NCBI GenBank assembly: GCA_949316235.1
Contig: OX438755.1
Coordinates: 19,987,151-20,051,150 of the forward strand
Reading direction: 5' to 3'
DNA length: 64,000 nt
From: Oegoconia quadripuncta
Taxonomy: Eukaryota > Arthropoda > Insecta > Lepidoptera > Autostichidae
Below, one piece after another: positions 22,590 to 34,954 of the stretch (position 1 is its first letter; every line of letters starts with the position of its first letter). The position numbers were made by a program, and so were the translations under genes. The notes below the pieces were generated by a model. The model saw only the letters and a program-made list of their open reading frames with translations. It searched no databases and was not told where the DNA came from.

Positions 22590-22815
22590 ACAGTTATTTA
22601 CACAAAGATCTAACTAATATTATAAACGAAAAAGTTTGGATAATTATTTGTTTGTTTTTTTTTGTTGCTCAATCACGGTGAAACTGGGTTAGAACAGGAT
22701 ATTTTTTATCTCGATGAAGTGAGTAATTCTCGCGGGATAAACAAATTTAACTTATCCTCAATAAAGTTATTCCACGCAGGCAAAGCCGCGGACAGAAAGC
22801 TAGTTCATAATACAT
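22590..22815 (-). repeat. Dispersed repeat, same family as 47397-47620
   Basis: The reverse of the 47 kb copy: aatattataaacgaaaaagt at the left; tattccacgcaggcaaagcc and cggacagaaagctagttc at the right. Confidence 0.6.
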
Positions 22816-23670
22816 CTGCATCTCGAGACACTCCCATTGGTTAAATCGGGAAGTAAGGAGATTTTTTTTCTAATTTTAACTTTAAGAGTCTAAGGATCGC
22901 TATAGAGGCTTACAAGACGCCGCCTATCCTCAGCATACGCCGTATTAAATTCTAGTTTATTAACCATTACATTATTCAGAAAACTAACAACTAGAAAAAT
23001 ACACATTATATTATAAATTGTACATTTAGAAATCCCTAGAGAATATCAAATCATTTAGATAAATCTTCCAAGATATCTTGGAATCTACCTCAGATTGTTT
23101 CACAGAAACCAGCTTATGATAAAACTACTTTCAAATCGGTCTGGATGCTACAATGTCACAGACTGTCTTCAAAATAACATCCCTCTTTGCTAATTGTTAC
23201 GAACATATGCTGTGTTACTTCACTTTATGATAAATAAAGATGAATGAACAATGAACGGTACATTTGACGTTCTAGCAAATAAATCATTTATTGTAATTTA
23301 TTCGACCTTCATTTACTGACTGGTAATCGAGGTTAAGTGTGGTTACTGTACCTTGAAAATTGCTATAACAGCCACGACAGTACTATTTACACTTGAAGCA
23401 ACAAAATACCACATTCGCATCGAAATTGCTTACTAATAATAAATGTTGTAGAAAAACGTCACGTTTTTCAAGCTTTTAAAATGACTTGCAAAACTGAGCG
23501 AATGTTAACAGCTTCCATGGCTCTGTAATGCACATGTTCAGTATTCGGTTTGATCGGTTTGAAATGTCCGCCACAACCATATTATCTAAGTCTCTCAAGC
23601 CTGCAGCCAATCGGCCGTAGCATTGTTATTTAGAACTTTACTCTCCAACACATACATTGGTTTTTCTGAC

Positions 23671-23802
23671 CTTGGTTTTTCGGTGCCGTCAGTGTTGTCA
23701 TTGCTGATCCACTCGCTCTTCTCCGCCGATAATCTACCGGTGGTGTAGTTGAAAGGAGTACTCCTAATTTCAAAGTGGATGTGGGCGCCCAACATGCGGA
23801 AT
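23671..23802 (-). CDS. DUF4803-like, exon 7
   Basis: The exon spans phase 2 to phase 2 (CCAG|ATTCCG; CCAAG|GTCAGA). It encodes FRMLGAHIHFEIRSTPFNY and EKSEWISNDNT, a conserved strand pair and WISNDNT motif of the family. Confidence 0.88.
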
Positions 23803-24154
23803 CTGGAAACGAAAGGGGTATTCCTAAAATAGCTTCAAAGTCTACGCTACATCAATAGCTCCCACGTTACGTCCCCAGTGTTGAGGCACAGCATCTCATT
23901 GGGTTGGGGTTTGGGCTATAATTCAACATGCGGGGCCTGAGCGGATTGTTGGATTTATGACAGACTAGTGGCCACATGACCGGCAATTTCAAACCGACCC
24001 CTGCTGCCACTGAGAGTCGCTCATCCAAGAACTTATTGCGCCAGTAGGGAATACGCCACGAGTCCTTGTTCACTGCATACAACTCAGTATCACATTCTAA
24101 ATTTCGAATCTTGTTATCTGATTCGGATTAAACGAAGGAAGTTAAAAAACTCAC

Positions 24155-24394
24155 CTGACTCCGGTCAATATGCTTCCAAACGGTGAATCCAGCTCGTCCA
24201 AATCAATAGCCCTCCTCTCGTAGGTCAAAGTATGGTAGTCAACACCATCCTTTATGCCGTAGTCGTTGGGGTCGAACTTCTGGATGGGTACCCAGGTGCC
24301 AGACGTTATTGCCCCTCGTTCTCCAAGCTTACCCTCAGCTATCTGCAGGTGGAAAACCCTTCCAAGCTTCACTAGTCGTAGACCTGTTACTACC
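24155..24394 (-). CDS. DUF4803-like, exon 6
   Basis: The exon spans phase 2 to phase 2 (TTCCAG|GGTAGT; GTCAG|GTGAGT). It encodes VVTGLRLVKLGRVFHLQIAE, WVPIQKFDPNDYGIKDGVDY and YERRAIDLDELDSPFGSI, the best conserved core of the protein. Its first base completes the codon left open by either version of exon 5. Confidence 0.9.
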
Positions 24395-25063
24395 CTGGAA
24401 AGCGAAATGATATTTAATTGCTGCCGACGTGGTGAGGAATCAAAGATGGACACCCGCACACCCATGCAGTTAAAGTAGAGTCGAATGGATCAGACTCATG
24501 GACCAACTGAGTTGACGCGAAATCCTATTGGCTGAATTTACAAATCCCCTCCTAAATTTTGTGCCCTGCGAAATAATTTGACCAAAATCTGTACATCGCC
24601 AACTGCTACTAAGCAATTTTCCCAAATCATGAAGCTGTGACCTATTTACAAAAATACAATATTCGTGGTTGATGCGAAAATTAGGAAACCCAGTTAGTTC
24701 TGCCGATAATATAACATGTTTGTCAAAATAAGCAAAATTATGTGTTAAAACACAATTAAGTATTTTACTAATTAAATCTTAGTGATTATGACTAACATAA
24801 TTGTGCTCTCAGCAGACCGACTATTACTCGACAAAATCTTGAAGATTGGAGCTTCTACAATTACAGACGAATTCTGTAATGTTTCGTCGAATAAAGTGCT
24901 GAGAAAAGGTTAGGCGAAGATGTATCCGAGACCATGCAAAATCAGATACACAGATCCCAAAGTTAGGTGATCTAAATAAGCGGACCATATAACTAAAGTC
25001 AAAATAACCCATTATATAACGCTTTTCTGCCTGTAACCCAGTCAGTCGGATGTCGGTACTGAC

Positions 25064-25191
25064 TTGTTCTTCTCAGTGTCAGCTAAGGCTTCCCTCATGC
25101 TGAAGAAGCGTTCGGACTCGCTGACTTTTTCCTCGCATAGGCACATGCAGTAGGAACAGTGGAGGAGATTCCATCTCCACCAAGAGTTGAC
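25064..25191 (-). CDS. DUF4803-like, exon 5b (alternative)
   Basis: The exon is 128 nt in phase 0 to 2, from CCAAAG|GTCAAC to AACAA|GTCAGT. It encodes VNSWWRWNLLHCSYCMCLCE and then a serine/glutamate-rich end with ERFFSM. It is clearly paralogous to exon 5a (25480-25607): same length, same phases and the same CSYCMCLC motif. Including both together would shift the reading frame (256 nt), so the two are probably mutually exclusive. Confidence 0.85.
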
Positions 25192-25479
25192 CTTTGGAGG
25201 AAAAGCAAACATTAGACTTGGCAATAATATGTAGCGCATTCAGAACCTAATCGGGAAAACGGTTATATTTGTGATTACCATTTGGCCAGAAATGGACAAT
25301 ATTCAATGCCCATTGACTATATCTCAGTAGTGTAACATTAGCAGGCTACATGAATAATGTAAGAAATTAAAAAATAAGAAATCATAAACAGTTGCCCAAG
25401 AAATTGTCCATTTTGCATTGTACAAGGAAACGTCTTACAGCCCTACGATGTGCGGGTGTCCCAAACAATTGGGACTAAC

Positions 25480-25607
25480 TTGTTGTTCTTGACATCCGAA
25501 GTGGTCTCCCATAAGCTGAAGTAGCGGTCTGACTTGTCGCTCGCGTCGTCACAGAGGCACATGCAGTAGGAACAGTGCCAGAACACCCAACGCCACCAGG
25601 AGTCCAC
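25480..25607 (-). CDS. DUF4803-like, exon 5a (alternative)
   Basis: The exon is 128 nt in phase 0 to 2, from TTCCCCAG|GTGGAC to AACAA|GTTAGT. It encodes VDSWWRWVFWHCSYCMCLCD, then DKSDRYFSLWETTSDVKNNK. It is the upstream copy in transcript order of the duplicated exon pair. The two products share the cysteine motif and differ mainly in the charged second half. Confidence 0.85.
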
Positions 25608-26562
25608 CTGGGGAAACTCTGGCCATGGTCAGATTCTTTGGTATCCAAAGAACTCCAATCCTTAAAGATGTAGTGATTAGAATTTAAAGATACTTAGGAT
25701 TAAACAAAGCTTAAATAGATACATTGGGCCCAAATCACAACGATTTACATTTCAAATATTGGTCCAGCAAGATCTGAGATTAGTTCTCACAATATAAACA
25801 GACATACGGGAGGAATCTTGAGCTCTTCGAAAGTATAACACATTTTACTGCAATATACAATGACTGTTCCTTCTTGATACTGTTCTGTTGCCTCTATGGT
25901 GATCTGATTATAACTAATCCAGTTCACTAGGATTGCTGCTACAAGGAATTGCAGCAGTTTCCTGTCATGGATTGTTTTTTTATTTACATGGTGTAGATGT
26001 GCTACCTAAGTGGATATTATGTTTAGCAGTTGTCTCCTCAACAACAAGGCTGGATCTACACATTCCTCATGTTGCCCCATGTTGAGCATATTAATCGCTT
26101 TTTATTAGATCTTTAGCATTGTTATTAGCAATTCAATGGTTACATTCAAAAGAACAAAGTTCAGAAGTAGCGCATATTTACAATTTTTTATAACGCAGTA
26201 ATCGTTTGTTGAGTTTATGTCACGATTTGTATAACATGATTGGCCTGCTGACCCCTCAGGGTCTTACGATAAGCCGAGGCTGTACTGATAAGAGCTAAGA
26301 TTTAAAAACCAGACTCGTAATAACTGTTACTGATCTGTCGTAGCTCTGCGAAAACGGTTAGATTTGCAAAGTTTTCCTAGTAAACACGTAATTCTTTTGT
26401 ATTCAACGGCTGTGTGACACAGTTTGTAGTAATTAAAAAGGCAGAATAAATTATTTGTACTTATTGTTTTCTGTAATGGAGCAATCATCTCTGCACATTG
26501 TTTCAATTTGCATTCACACAACTCTAGCGGACTTGGCTTGTATTAATGAAATGAATATGAAT

Positions 26563-27000
26563 GTAATTCATTCAAAGGCTTATGTATACGCTTTTTTAAT
26601 AAGGTTCCTGTTGATATACAAAATCTTCCTTTCAATAAATTTAAAGATACTATAAAACAGAAACTTATTAAGAAAGCATATTATAAAATATCAAATTATT
26701 TAGATGATAAACAATCATGGACATAACCAGCCCGTTCGCATAACCAGGCTATTTCACAATTAATAATGAAATATTATAATACAAAATAATAATTAATAAC
26801 ATAAAAATCTTTTTTTGTTAAAAAAAAGAGCAAAATCTTTATGTAAAATCAAAGCCTGATTTTAAAAGAGCAACCTCTCAAGTTTCTTGCTTGTTCTTCT
26901 CAGGGGAAAATTGGTATTTGAACAAGCAGTAGCTTAAAAAATGTTAAAAGCTGACTATTTTATGTGTACCTACAAAATAAAGCATTTTTTGATTTTGAAG
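26563..27000 (+). mobile_element. LINE family A 3' fragment
   Basis: The fragment matches the last coding codons and 3' UTR of the 1-2995 LINE (aaagatactataaaacagaa) and ends with a short GATTTTGA tail. It is 5' truncated inside the DUF4803-like intron. Confidence 0.85.
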
Positions 27001-27334
27001 AAGTTAAGTTGACCCTTGGGATACTGTTGTGTATTCAAACATGATCAAAAATTGTAATTAAATGTGAGATACAGGTTAAAGGACTGTCTTGTTATTGAAA
27101 AAAACAAGCCCCTTCAGTTATACATCCCTGAAACGACTTTGTTGATACAGATAGCTCAGGATTTTCGTTGATTTAATTTTGTTTTGCAATATTGTTGTTT
27201 AATTGATGTGAAAATTCATTCAGCTAATGTCAGAAACACTCCAAATTTTGTCGGGGAATTAACTTTCACGGTTTATGAATAAAATATGGAATTTGTTTGA
27301 TAGATCTCTGTACGGTTAGTGGACATTTATTTTT

Positions 27335-27545
27335 TCTGTTTATCATCTTCCTGCCCTGATCCCAATTTATTTGTGATCGGAGCAGTAAGTCTTTGTCTTC
27401 CATTCTCCTCTGTCAGCTGTCACCACATCATTCATTCCAATTTTGTTCATATCATCCCTCATACAATCCATCCATCTTACTGACATGATTTTCATCCCTT
27501 CTTATAACATGCCCATACCAAGCCAAACGATTCCATATCAACATT
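27335..27545 (-). repeat. RTE-type LINE fragment (reverse)
   Basis: The sequence resembles the reverse of a common insect LINE coding segment (cttcttataacatgcccata, ccaagccaaacg). No open frame remains. Confidence 0.45.
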
Positions 27546-27695
27546 TCTATCTCTGATGCTAATCTTATACTTCCTCTTCACCTTAAAGCTAGTAAAATTC
27601 ATTGTAACTTCTGAACCAACATCCCAACGTTCTCTCCGGCATTTGCCACAAACCTTGGTCCAACATCCCGTCGCGCATAATCAATCGAGTCTCAC

Positions 27696-27788
27696 CTTGG
27701 TCGTCCCCAGCACACAGCTGCCGACTCTGCCCAAGGACCGTCCGTTTTCGTACTCTATCCATTCGTAGCGCCTGTTGCTGCTGCGACT
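27696..27788 (-). CDS. DUF4803-like, exon 4
   Basis: A 31-codon phase 0-0 exon between ATTTTCAG and ACCAAG|GTGAGA. It encodes RRYEWIEYENGRSLGRVGSC, rich in aromatic and arginine residues. It joins the cysteine-rich exon 3 to either exon 5 variant without a frame change. Confidence 0.85.
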
Positions 27789-28261
27789 CTGAAAATTATT
27801 GGAAAGTTTGTATAATTTTTTGATAAGATTTGAAAAATGAGTAAGTTATCTTCGTTATGATGATAGTTCATATAGGATTCTTATGCCGCTTTTTACAGAT
27901 GATATTCTCCTTCAGAAGCGAAGAGACAAATTGCTCAAACCACACTATTGTTTTTCAAATAAATTATTGGTTTAAATTGACATTCAATAAGTTATATTAA
28001 TAATTCCTGTATTTTTGTGCACAATAAATATGTATTGGAATTTGCGTTTAAGTTAATGTATTTGCGATGCAAATGACTCATATAACGATATTAATCTAAT
28101 ACGAAAAGTGGCTGTGTTAATTTCTCGGTAAATACTAGGCCGTCTCGGCGTTATACCAAATTACTTTGGTCTTTAAAGTTATTATTGATATATACGATAA
28201 GTGTAGAGGGTAGTGACTCTGCCTTCGAAACCAACAGTAAATATTGTGCGATAAATACGAA

Positions 28262-28380
28262 CATTTAGATAGTCAGTCCCCAAAATAAGATGGGGTTACG
28301 CTTCCACCTTCGGCTGCGTCTTTACTTAACATCAGGTGTGATTGAGGTTAAGTGCTAACTCGTTGTACATAAGTACCTTA
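28262..28380 (+). repeat. SINE2 tail fragment
   Basis: A truncated plus-strand SINE2 tail (cgcttccaccttcggctgcg, aggtgtgattgaggttaagt). Confidence 0.7.
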
Positions 28381-29224
28381 CATTGTTAAAATAAGATCTT
28401 CGTTCAATTTGGTTGTCAACAAAATAGAAAATTATTCAGATTGCGCACAATGTTGTATGCTTAGCCCTCTCATATTGAAACTCTCGTACTTATTTTTTAT
28501 TTATGTTGCATTGCTGCGTTTAACACAAATTAGTTCTACCGAATCTGTGGATACGCGTCCATGTAAACAAAACTGTGTTGCAACAACACTGTAGAGTACT
28601 CGTAGATTTAGTTCAGTATCGGCTTCAATGTTTACGATCAAATGATAAATACCTACAGAATTCCGCCAGCTTATTATGTTATTATGTACCAGATTGCGAA
28701 ACATGACGGGTCACACGACGTACATAGGCAATTACTTTGATCATAGGCTACTGATGATTATAGGTGGCGTTTTATAACTATAAGATTGTAAAGTCAGACA
28801 TTCCTGAAGAATCAAATACTTAAGTACCTATCATTAGTTTTCTTTCTAATACAGAAGGTACTAAGTACCACTTAATCGATCAGTGTTAGTTCATTGGTAG
28901 TGCTACGCAGGCCTCCCTGAACTGCCGCGTTCATATCAGCTTCCTACAGTATTTTTATTAGTAGATTGTTTGGGTCTAGCAGAAATTAAAAAAAAAAACA
29001 ATTCTTTAAATATATTGTTCTCGATTTGAATGTCTTTCGACGCGTTCTAAAATCAAATTTGACATTTCCAAAAAGGAAAACCAAACGTTGCAGTAATGGA
29101 GTTTCATACTTTAGTGCACTGAAGTGTCCTTTTTTGATCGCCGTATTGAAAAATTATTAGGAAATGATAGCGTAGTTGGAAGAAAAGTATTTTTATACCA
29201 GCACATTATCTCGTCTTGGATGAA

Positions 29225-29340
29225 CAACCTTATGAGAGTGAAGGAAGCAGAAGAGGTGTGTCAGGATAGCAAGTGGAAGTCTGTGGTCTCTGCCTACCCT
29301 ACGGGAAACAGGCGTGACATTATGTATGTATCTCGTCATT
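29225..29340 (+). repeat. LINE family C coding 3' end
   Basis: A frame reads ...RVKEAEEVCQDSKWKSVVSA and YPTGNRRDIMYV, the standard C-terminal end of an RTE/CR1-like ORF2. It is 5' truncated. Confidence 0.7.
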
Positions 29341-29689
29341 CAAATAGTTCTATTTGGCCTGAAATAACTTTATTCAAACCTAACGCTCCAAACGTCGTGG
29401 TTATAAGACCAGCCAATTATAAATTAAGTTAGATTATTTGTTTTAACCGTTCGATTTGATCGCTTTACCTAATAATTACACTTTTACGATCGTGGAATTA
29501 ACGTCGTAATTTCGAGCTACGACTATTTCACCATAACCTAGGTTTTTCTCCAAGTTTGGTATTTGCTTTCTAAAATAGGTTGACATGAGAAGAATTTTGT
29601 TTTGTTATACAGGGTGTTTTTTTAAATTGTATATGATTTTTTTAAACATACGTCACCTATTGCGTAAAATGATATAAATCGACCTAATC

Positions 29690-29740
29690 TTCACTTAACA
29701 TTAGGTGTGTATGAGATCAAGCGCTAACTCAGCGTATAAT
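29690..29740 (+). repeat. SINE2 tail fragment
   Basis: The phrase taatcttcacttaacattag and a short downstream match to the SINE2 tail. Confidence 0.5.
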
Positions 29741-29929
29741 AAATTACAAATTAGATGCAAAATGGATCAAACTTGGCTTTGTTTCTGTACCAACACTTCT
29801 TGTAAAACTTATTAACTTTTAAAAAATTGGACAGACATGTCACTTTTCTGCTAGTTTAATTTTTTATTTTATTTTCAGTCTAATTAGAATAAAATTAATT
29901 CGAAAATACATAATAATGTGACTAGTAAT

Positions 29930-30190
29930 TTTCACCTGATTCAGGTTAACAACTCTGACCACTATACCAAAAGGTTGCGGGTTCGAATCCCGCCAGGGGC
30001 ATATGTTTGTGTGATGAATACCGACATTTATACACGAGTTATGGATGTTTTCATTTTTAATAAGTATTTAATTACAAATAGAAAATGTATTTATGTAGTA
30101 TATCAACCATCTGGTATCCACAACACAAGCCCATAGTTGCTTATTGTGGAACTAGATGGCTGTGTGTGTGTGTCTGTCTATTTTATTTTT
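29930..30190 (+). repeat. SINE1 copy
   Basis: Box B GGTTCGAATCCCGCCAGG (29980) and the SINE1 body (caccatctggtatccacaac-like, ggaactagatgg) are present. The box A end is degraded. Confidence 0.82.
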
Positions 30191-30511
30191 ATTTAGAGTA
30201 ATAGTTTAGAGGTTTGAGTTTGGGTCAAGACGCCAACAACAGTATTTTGTCATTTTATTCATTACGCTATTACGCTACGCATTAGTTTCGATATTACTAA
30301 GTTTTTTAATATCTTTTATATTAAAAAAGTAACTGCCTGTTATCAGATAAATTCCAACCGATATACAATAATTAAACAATAAACAATTGTCCAAGTCGTT
30401 GACTTCTACCGATTGAGTCAGAAAGAACCAACTATTTTTTTGCTGCCATCTTTTTTCGCGACCCATTATTCATTGATAAGTAAACCTACGCGAAAAAGTC
30501 TCAGTACTCAC

Positions 30512-30729
30512 CGCAGGACATATCCACATATCCGAGTCAATATACTGGCAGTCAATGATCCGGCCTTGGCAGGTAGGCTGTTTGGCGCAGTACTGGTCCT
30601 TGAAGCAGCCGTAGTTCTCAGCGAGGGTGTAGTAAGCGCAGTTGTCTCGGCAGGTGCCTTCGGTGTTCATGTCCACCTCATTCTCGATGTAGCCTTGGAG
30701 GAGGCGGGTCACTTCGGCGTAGGTCTCGC
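30512..30729 (-). CDS. DUF4803-like, exon 3 (cysteine-rich)
   Basis: The exon spans phase 1 to phase 0 (ATTCCAG|GCGAGA; CCTGCG|GTGAGT). It encodes YAEVTRLLQGYIENEVDM and then eight cysteines in 44 residues (TCRDNCAYY, GCFKDQYC, PTCQGRIIDC, MWICPA). This suggests a disulphide-bonded extracellular module, consistent with the signal peptide in exon 1. Confidence 0.88.
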
Positions 30730-31261
30730 CTGGAATTTAAAAATTACCTATTAATAGTGTGTTAACAAGGCCGCAAGGATATAACGCTTTTAGAATGGCT
30801 AATACTGTCCAGAAAAAGAAGTTTTTTTTTAACTGTAACCGTATGTCTCATGCTATAACTTATAATAAAAGTCCAAAACACTGAACACCAATTATATATT
30901 TCCCTTTTACACAACTTAACTGCACCACAGCACGCTACTTAATGTCCATCGGCCAAGTGTCACATCTCTAATATACTGTTGCCTGTACTCAAGTCTAATT
31001 TCTACCCACTTTTATTTTGTAAAATATGGAAAAAACTATCAAAGTTAAATTAAAAAAAATTGCGACTGACATCTTTTTCAAACGGAGGGAAAAAAGAAAA
31101 AAATTCGCTTTGTATTACCCAAGGCCAATGTTGCATTTTCTTTTGTTTTCTTAATTTAAAAAGAACGCATAATTCACCACATATTAATAAATCCATCCAG
31201 GAACAGAAAGTTGAATTCCTAAAATGTTGAAATCCTAAAATGTTCACTTTTTTTTTTTTTT

Positions 31262-31600
31262 TTTTTTTATGCATAACCGGTTGGTACTTGACCTCAATCA
31301 CACCTGATGTTAAGTGAAGATGAGGTCGAAGATGGAAGCGTACTGACCCGGAAATCCCAACACATTTGGGGGACTGGCTATCTTATCTCTGACTACCGGA
31401 ACACGACAATGCTATTAACATTGCTGCTTGGCGGCAGATTTAGATAAGATGGTGGTAGCTAGCCAGGCGGACATTTAAAATGCCCTACCACCAACCAAAC
31501 CGAGTACTAAAACATGTACCCCGCTGGGGATCGAACCCGCGACCTCCGAATCGTAAACCCAATGTTGTTTATATTGAGCCACGGAGGCGGTTAAACTTTC
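31262..31600 (-). repeat. SINE2 copy, full length
   Basis: A T-run at the left (poly-A tail reversed) is followed by ctcaatcacacctgatgtta, the body with ttggcggcagatttagataa, box B in reverse (ctggggatcgaacccgcgac) and the inverted head ttgagccacggaggcggtta. This and 36313-36645 are the best local copies. Confidence 0.9.
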
Positions 31601-31783
31601 CCATAATGTCGAATATTTTTAGTTTCGCAAAATGCTTAATTCTTATAATCCATCATCAATCTACCTACTCCGATGTATTTCATCATTCAGCCATGGGTGA
31701 ATGGGGCATATTTGGGAGGCTTAATGATCAGCAGTGGACGTCATGTGGCAGATATGAAATAGGCGATATTCAGTCTAATTATA

Positions 31784-32452
31784 CCGGATGAGTTTTTTTA
31801 CCGTAAGGAAAAAACTAGGGCATATTAGGTAAGTGAAATAGAAGGTATTGGCATGGGTAGTTTAATTCAAAACCATCATCGAATATAGGGTTGTGTTATT
31901 TTACCGTAACGTTTGTAGCTTATTCCACATAATTGCATCATTAAATTAAATTAATTAAATTAAAATATTTAGATAATTATTTAGCCATTTAAATTAGCCA
32001 TTAAATTAAAAAAATTAGATATGGAAAAATTAGATATGGTACCCTATCACGTGAAATTTATTTGGAACTCATAGTTTCTAATTTTTTTTATTTTTTATTA
32101 ATTTAATGATGTAATTATGTGGCATAAGCTACAAACATACTACACTACAATAAACTACAGACACAACACTTTATTATGTGGGTTTCTTGTGCCGCTTCTT
32201 TTCCCACAGATGATTTCCCTTTCCGTAGCTTGGACATACCGACTGACCGAAAAATGCTTAGCCCTATTTTTATTTCCAATAGATTTAAATTGACATTCAA
32301 CAAAAGATATCATGTATCTTACGTTGAAATAAAATGCTTTGAGTTTGAGTTTCAGTATGGTTTTGAAAAAAAAACCACCTATGCCAATACCTTCTATTTC
32401 ACTTGCCTAATATGCCCTATTTTTTTTTTCTTGCGGTAAAAAACTCATCCGG
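31784..32452. mobile_element. 669-bp inverted-repeat (fold-back) element
   Basis: About 85 bp at each end are imperfect reverse complements (left CCGGATGAGTTTTTTTACCG; right ends ...AAACTCATCCGG), flanked by TA. A second inverted pair lies inside (gtttgtagcttattccacat at 31911 and atgtggcataagctacaaac at about 32119). 32160-32350 carries a LINE 3' end-like segment also present at 36650-36830 and 46260-46340. Confidence 0.75.
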
Positions 32453-34946
32453 TATAACCTATATTTTCCCTTAACACAAATTGAAACTCAAAACCTACTT
32501 AAAAAGAGCAACCCTTGAGTTTGTTGCTTTAGGGAGTCGGCTTTAATTTGATAATTATATTAAAATTATATGACATAAAATTTTGACGGTTGGCTATAAT
32601 TTTTTTCCCCCGTTCGGATAAATAAAACGAATTATGAATCGAAAATTTGTTGCCAGGAAGTAAAGCCGGATAAAAATTTTGAGAAAAATGGTGAATAGTA
32701 AATTTGTAACAGGGAAATAACGGTTTCGGAAAATTTATTCTGACAAATCGTTTGCGGTCTCGTTGAACTAGGTATAGTCGCATCATAATTGTAAATTTTT
32801 ATTGGTCGTTCGATGGTCTTTTTGTAGGACAATAAGATTAATATTAAAACATTAACTTGTTTCCTTATTCGTTTGTTATGCAGTAATGTATTTTAATGTA
32901 TGGTAGTGTAGATGCCAAGTTCTAAAGTTATCTATGGAGTGGTCGGTGCATAAAAATTTGCATAGCTGTCGTTTGTTTTATACTTACATTTTTTTTGCAT
33001 TCCTTTGTTTACTTTGTGAATAGTGACATTGCTATTTTCATGATTTTAACAATGGTTCTCGTTAGACCTTTAATTCTTGTCACATTAACATTGTTTTACA
33101 ATGATTTTGTCACACCTAGGTTCGATTTAAAACCTCGTTTCGTATAATGGGAAATGCCTATGTTACGCTTGACTTGCGGGCGACTTACCCTCCTTGTGTT
33201 GTGGTGGGTCACACCTGTACAGGTCCCGTCTAGCCGACGATAGAGCCGACCTTGCCGCAGAGGCGGTCTGCGATGTCCTCTCACCGTATCTCTGCCGCGT
33301 CAAACTGGCTTCCTGTGTGAAGTTTCCTGCAATCCAAGTGTTGTATTGATATATTTAAAGAACTTGGCTACTCTCTTAAGGATATGTTACTTGACTAAAG
33401 AAGTATATTACAGAAACTATGTCAATAAAAACCTATAGCTTAAGAAAAGATTAAACCTAAATAAAATACTGATTACGTTAATATTTATAAACAAAAAATT
33501 TGTCCCTTATTTTGCAAGGCCGGAAGTATATCGAGTAGGCTGGCAGCATTGCCTCGTTGAATAGCAAGGCTCACCCTTTGCGCTAAATAGAGACCAGCCT
33601 TCCGATCGTGCGAGGCTTCGACCAAGCGCTCCGAGTTATTATGTTACTTGAATAAATTTATTTGGAACAAATCAATTCAAATTATTTAGGCAATCTAGTC
33701 ACAAATATACTTCCAATAAGCTATTTTATTTTAAGAAACTATGTGACTCATCCATTACTCCGTTATAACATATTCAAATTCTCCCGACTGCCGCTTTTGT
33801 TTTCTTAATTTGCTTAAACTAACGTCAATCATTTGACTTTTACGAGTTCATGGCTACTTTGGCTTGAGGTATTTGTCGTCCGTGTACAACCAGCAACGGA
33901 ATTCACTGATCATTACTCAAAGCATTGCAATATTTTTAACTTACAGCGCCATACGTACAACTTAAGTCATTACAATATGGGGTAGTCACTTCCTCTAACA
34001 GATGTTAATGTCTTTGTTTTGTTCGCGTCGATGTGTGGATTCTGAGAAATATTATTCTAATAACCATGTCGGCTGTGAGCAAGCGAACTCCTAATACAAC
34101 ATTACATTTGTTTAGCAGCGGATGAAAAAAAAATGGACTGTTTTTTCAGCCGACGGGGACTACCCAGCCACCTTGACATCGTTCCTCTCACTATAATCCA
34201 CAGGTGTACTAGTTTTCCGCCCGCTACTTCGCCTGCGTGGATTTCGAAATAAAATATAAACTTGCATTATACTCGTACATGGAAACCTTGCGGAAGAAAT
34301 TCTCTAAATGATAGTGAAAATCGCATCAAAATCCGGTGCGTAGTTTAGAAAAACTAAGCACACAAACAGACACACGCGGAAAGCGACTTTGTTTTATACT
34401 AATTAGAGATTGGACTAGATAATGTAAGCTCTTCAATTTGTACAGGAATTCAAAGGCTTCGCCGCGCCGCCTCCCGGTAGCATGTGCGCTGGCGCAAGGT
34501 CACGTAAAGGGAAACGCAAATTGGGTCATTTTCATTATCTACTCCCATACACGTATATTATGTCTATATTACAATCCCTAATGAATAAACTTGTGCACTA
34601 TCCTCAAAATTCAAATTCAAAATTATTTATTTTCAGTAAAATATCAGTTTTAATAAATGAGCTGTTAAGGTCTCCTTGTAAGTATGTTATCTCATTTTAC
34701 TAAATAAAACAAACAGTGTAAATTTAGTAAGAAACTTAACAATAATAATGAAGAGGAATACTTGAGTGAGAAATTGTGAGAGTTTAATTAACTGTTATAA
34801 AAGTTCAACGTGATCGTTTGTAGCTATGTGTGTGTGTGTGTGTGTTTGTGTGCGTATGTGTGTGTGTATGAGTACATTTGTATGTAAAAATAGGTGTGTT
34901 TGTTAATAATGGTCTAAAGGTTTAGTGTAGTCCAAATCCATACTCA
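32453..34946. other. DUF4803-like intron 2, no gene recognised
   Basis: I see no exon. 34200-34395 is a dispersed lepidopteran repeat (cttcgcctgcgtggatttcg). A GT microsatellite lies at 34828-34870. 33500-33650 and 33150-33300 are GC-richer but carry no motif I recognise. Confidence 0.5.
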
Positions 34947-34954
34947 AATAGATG

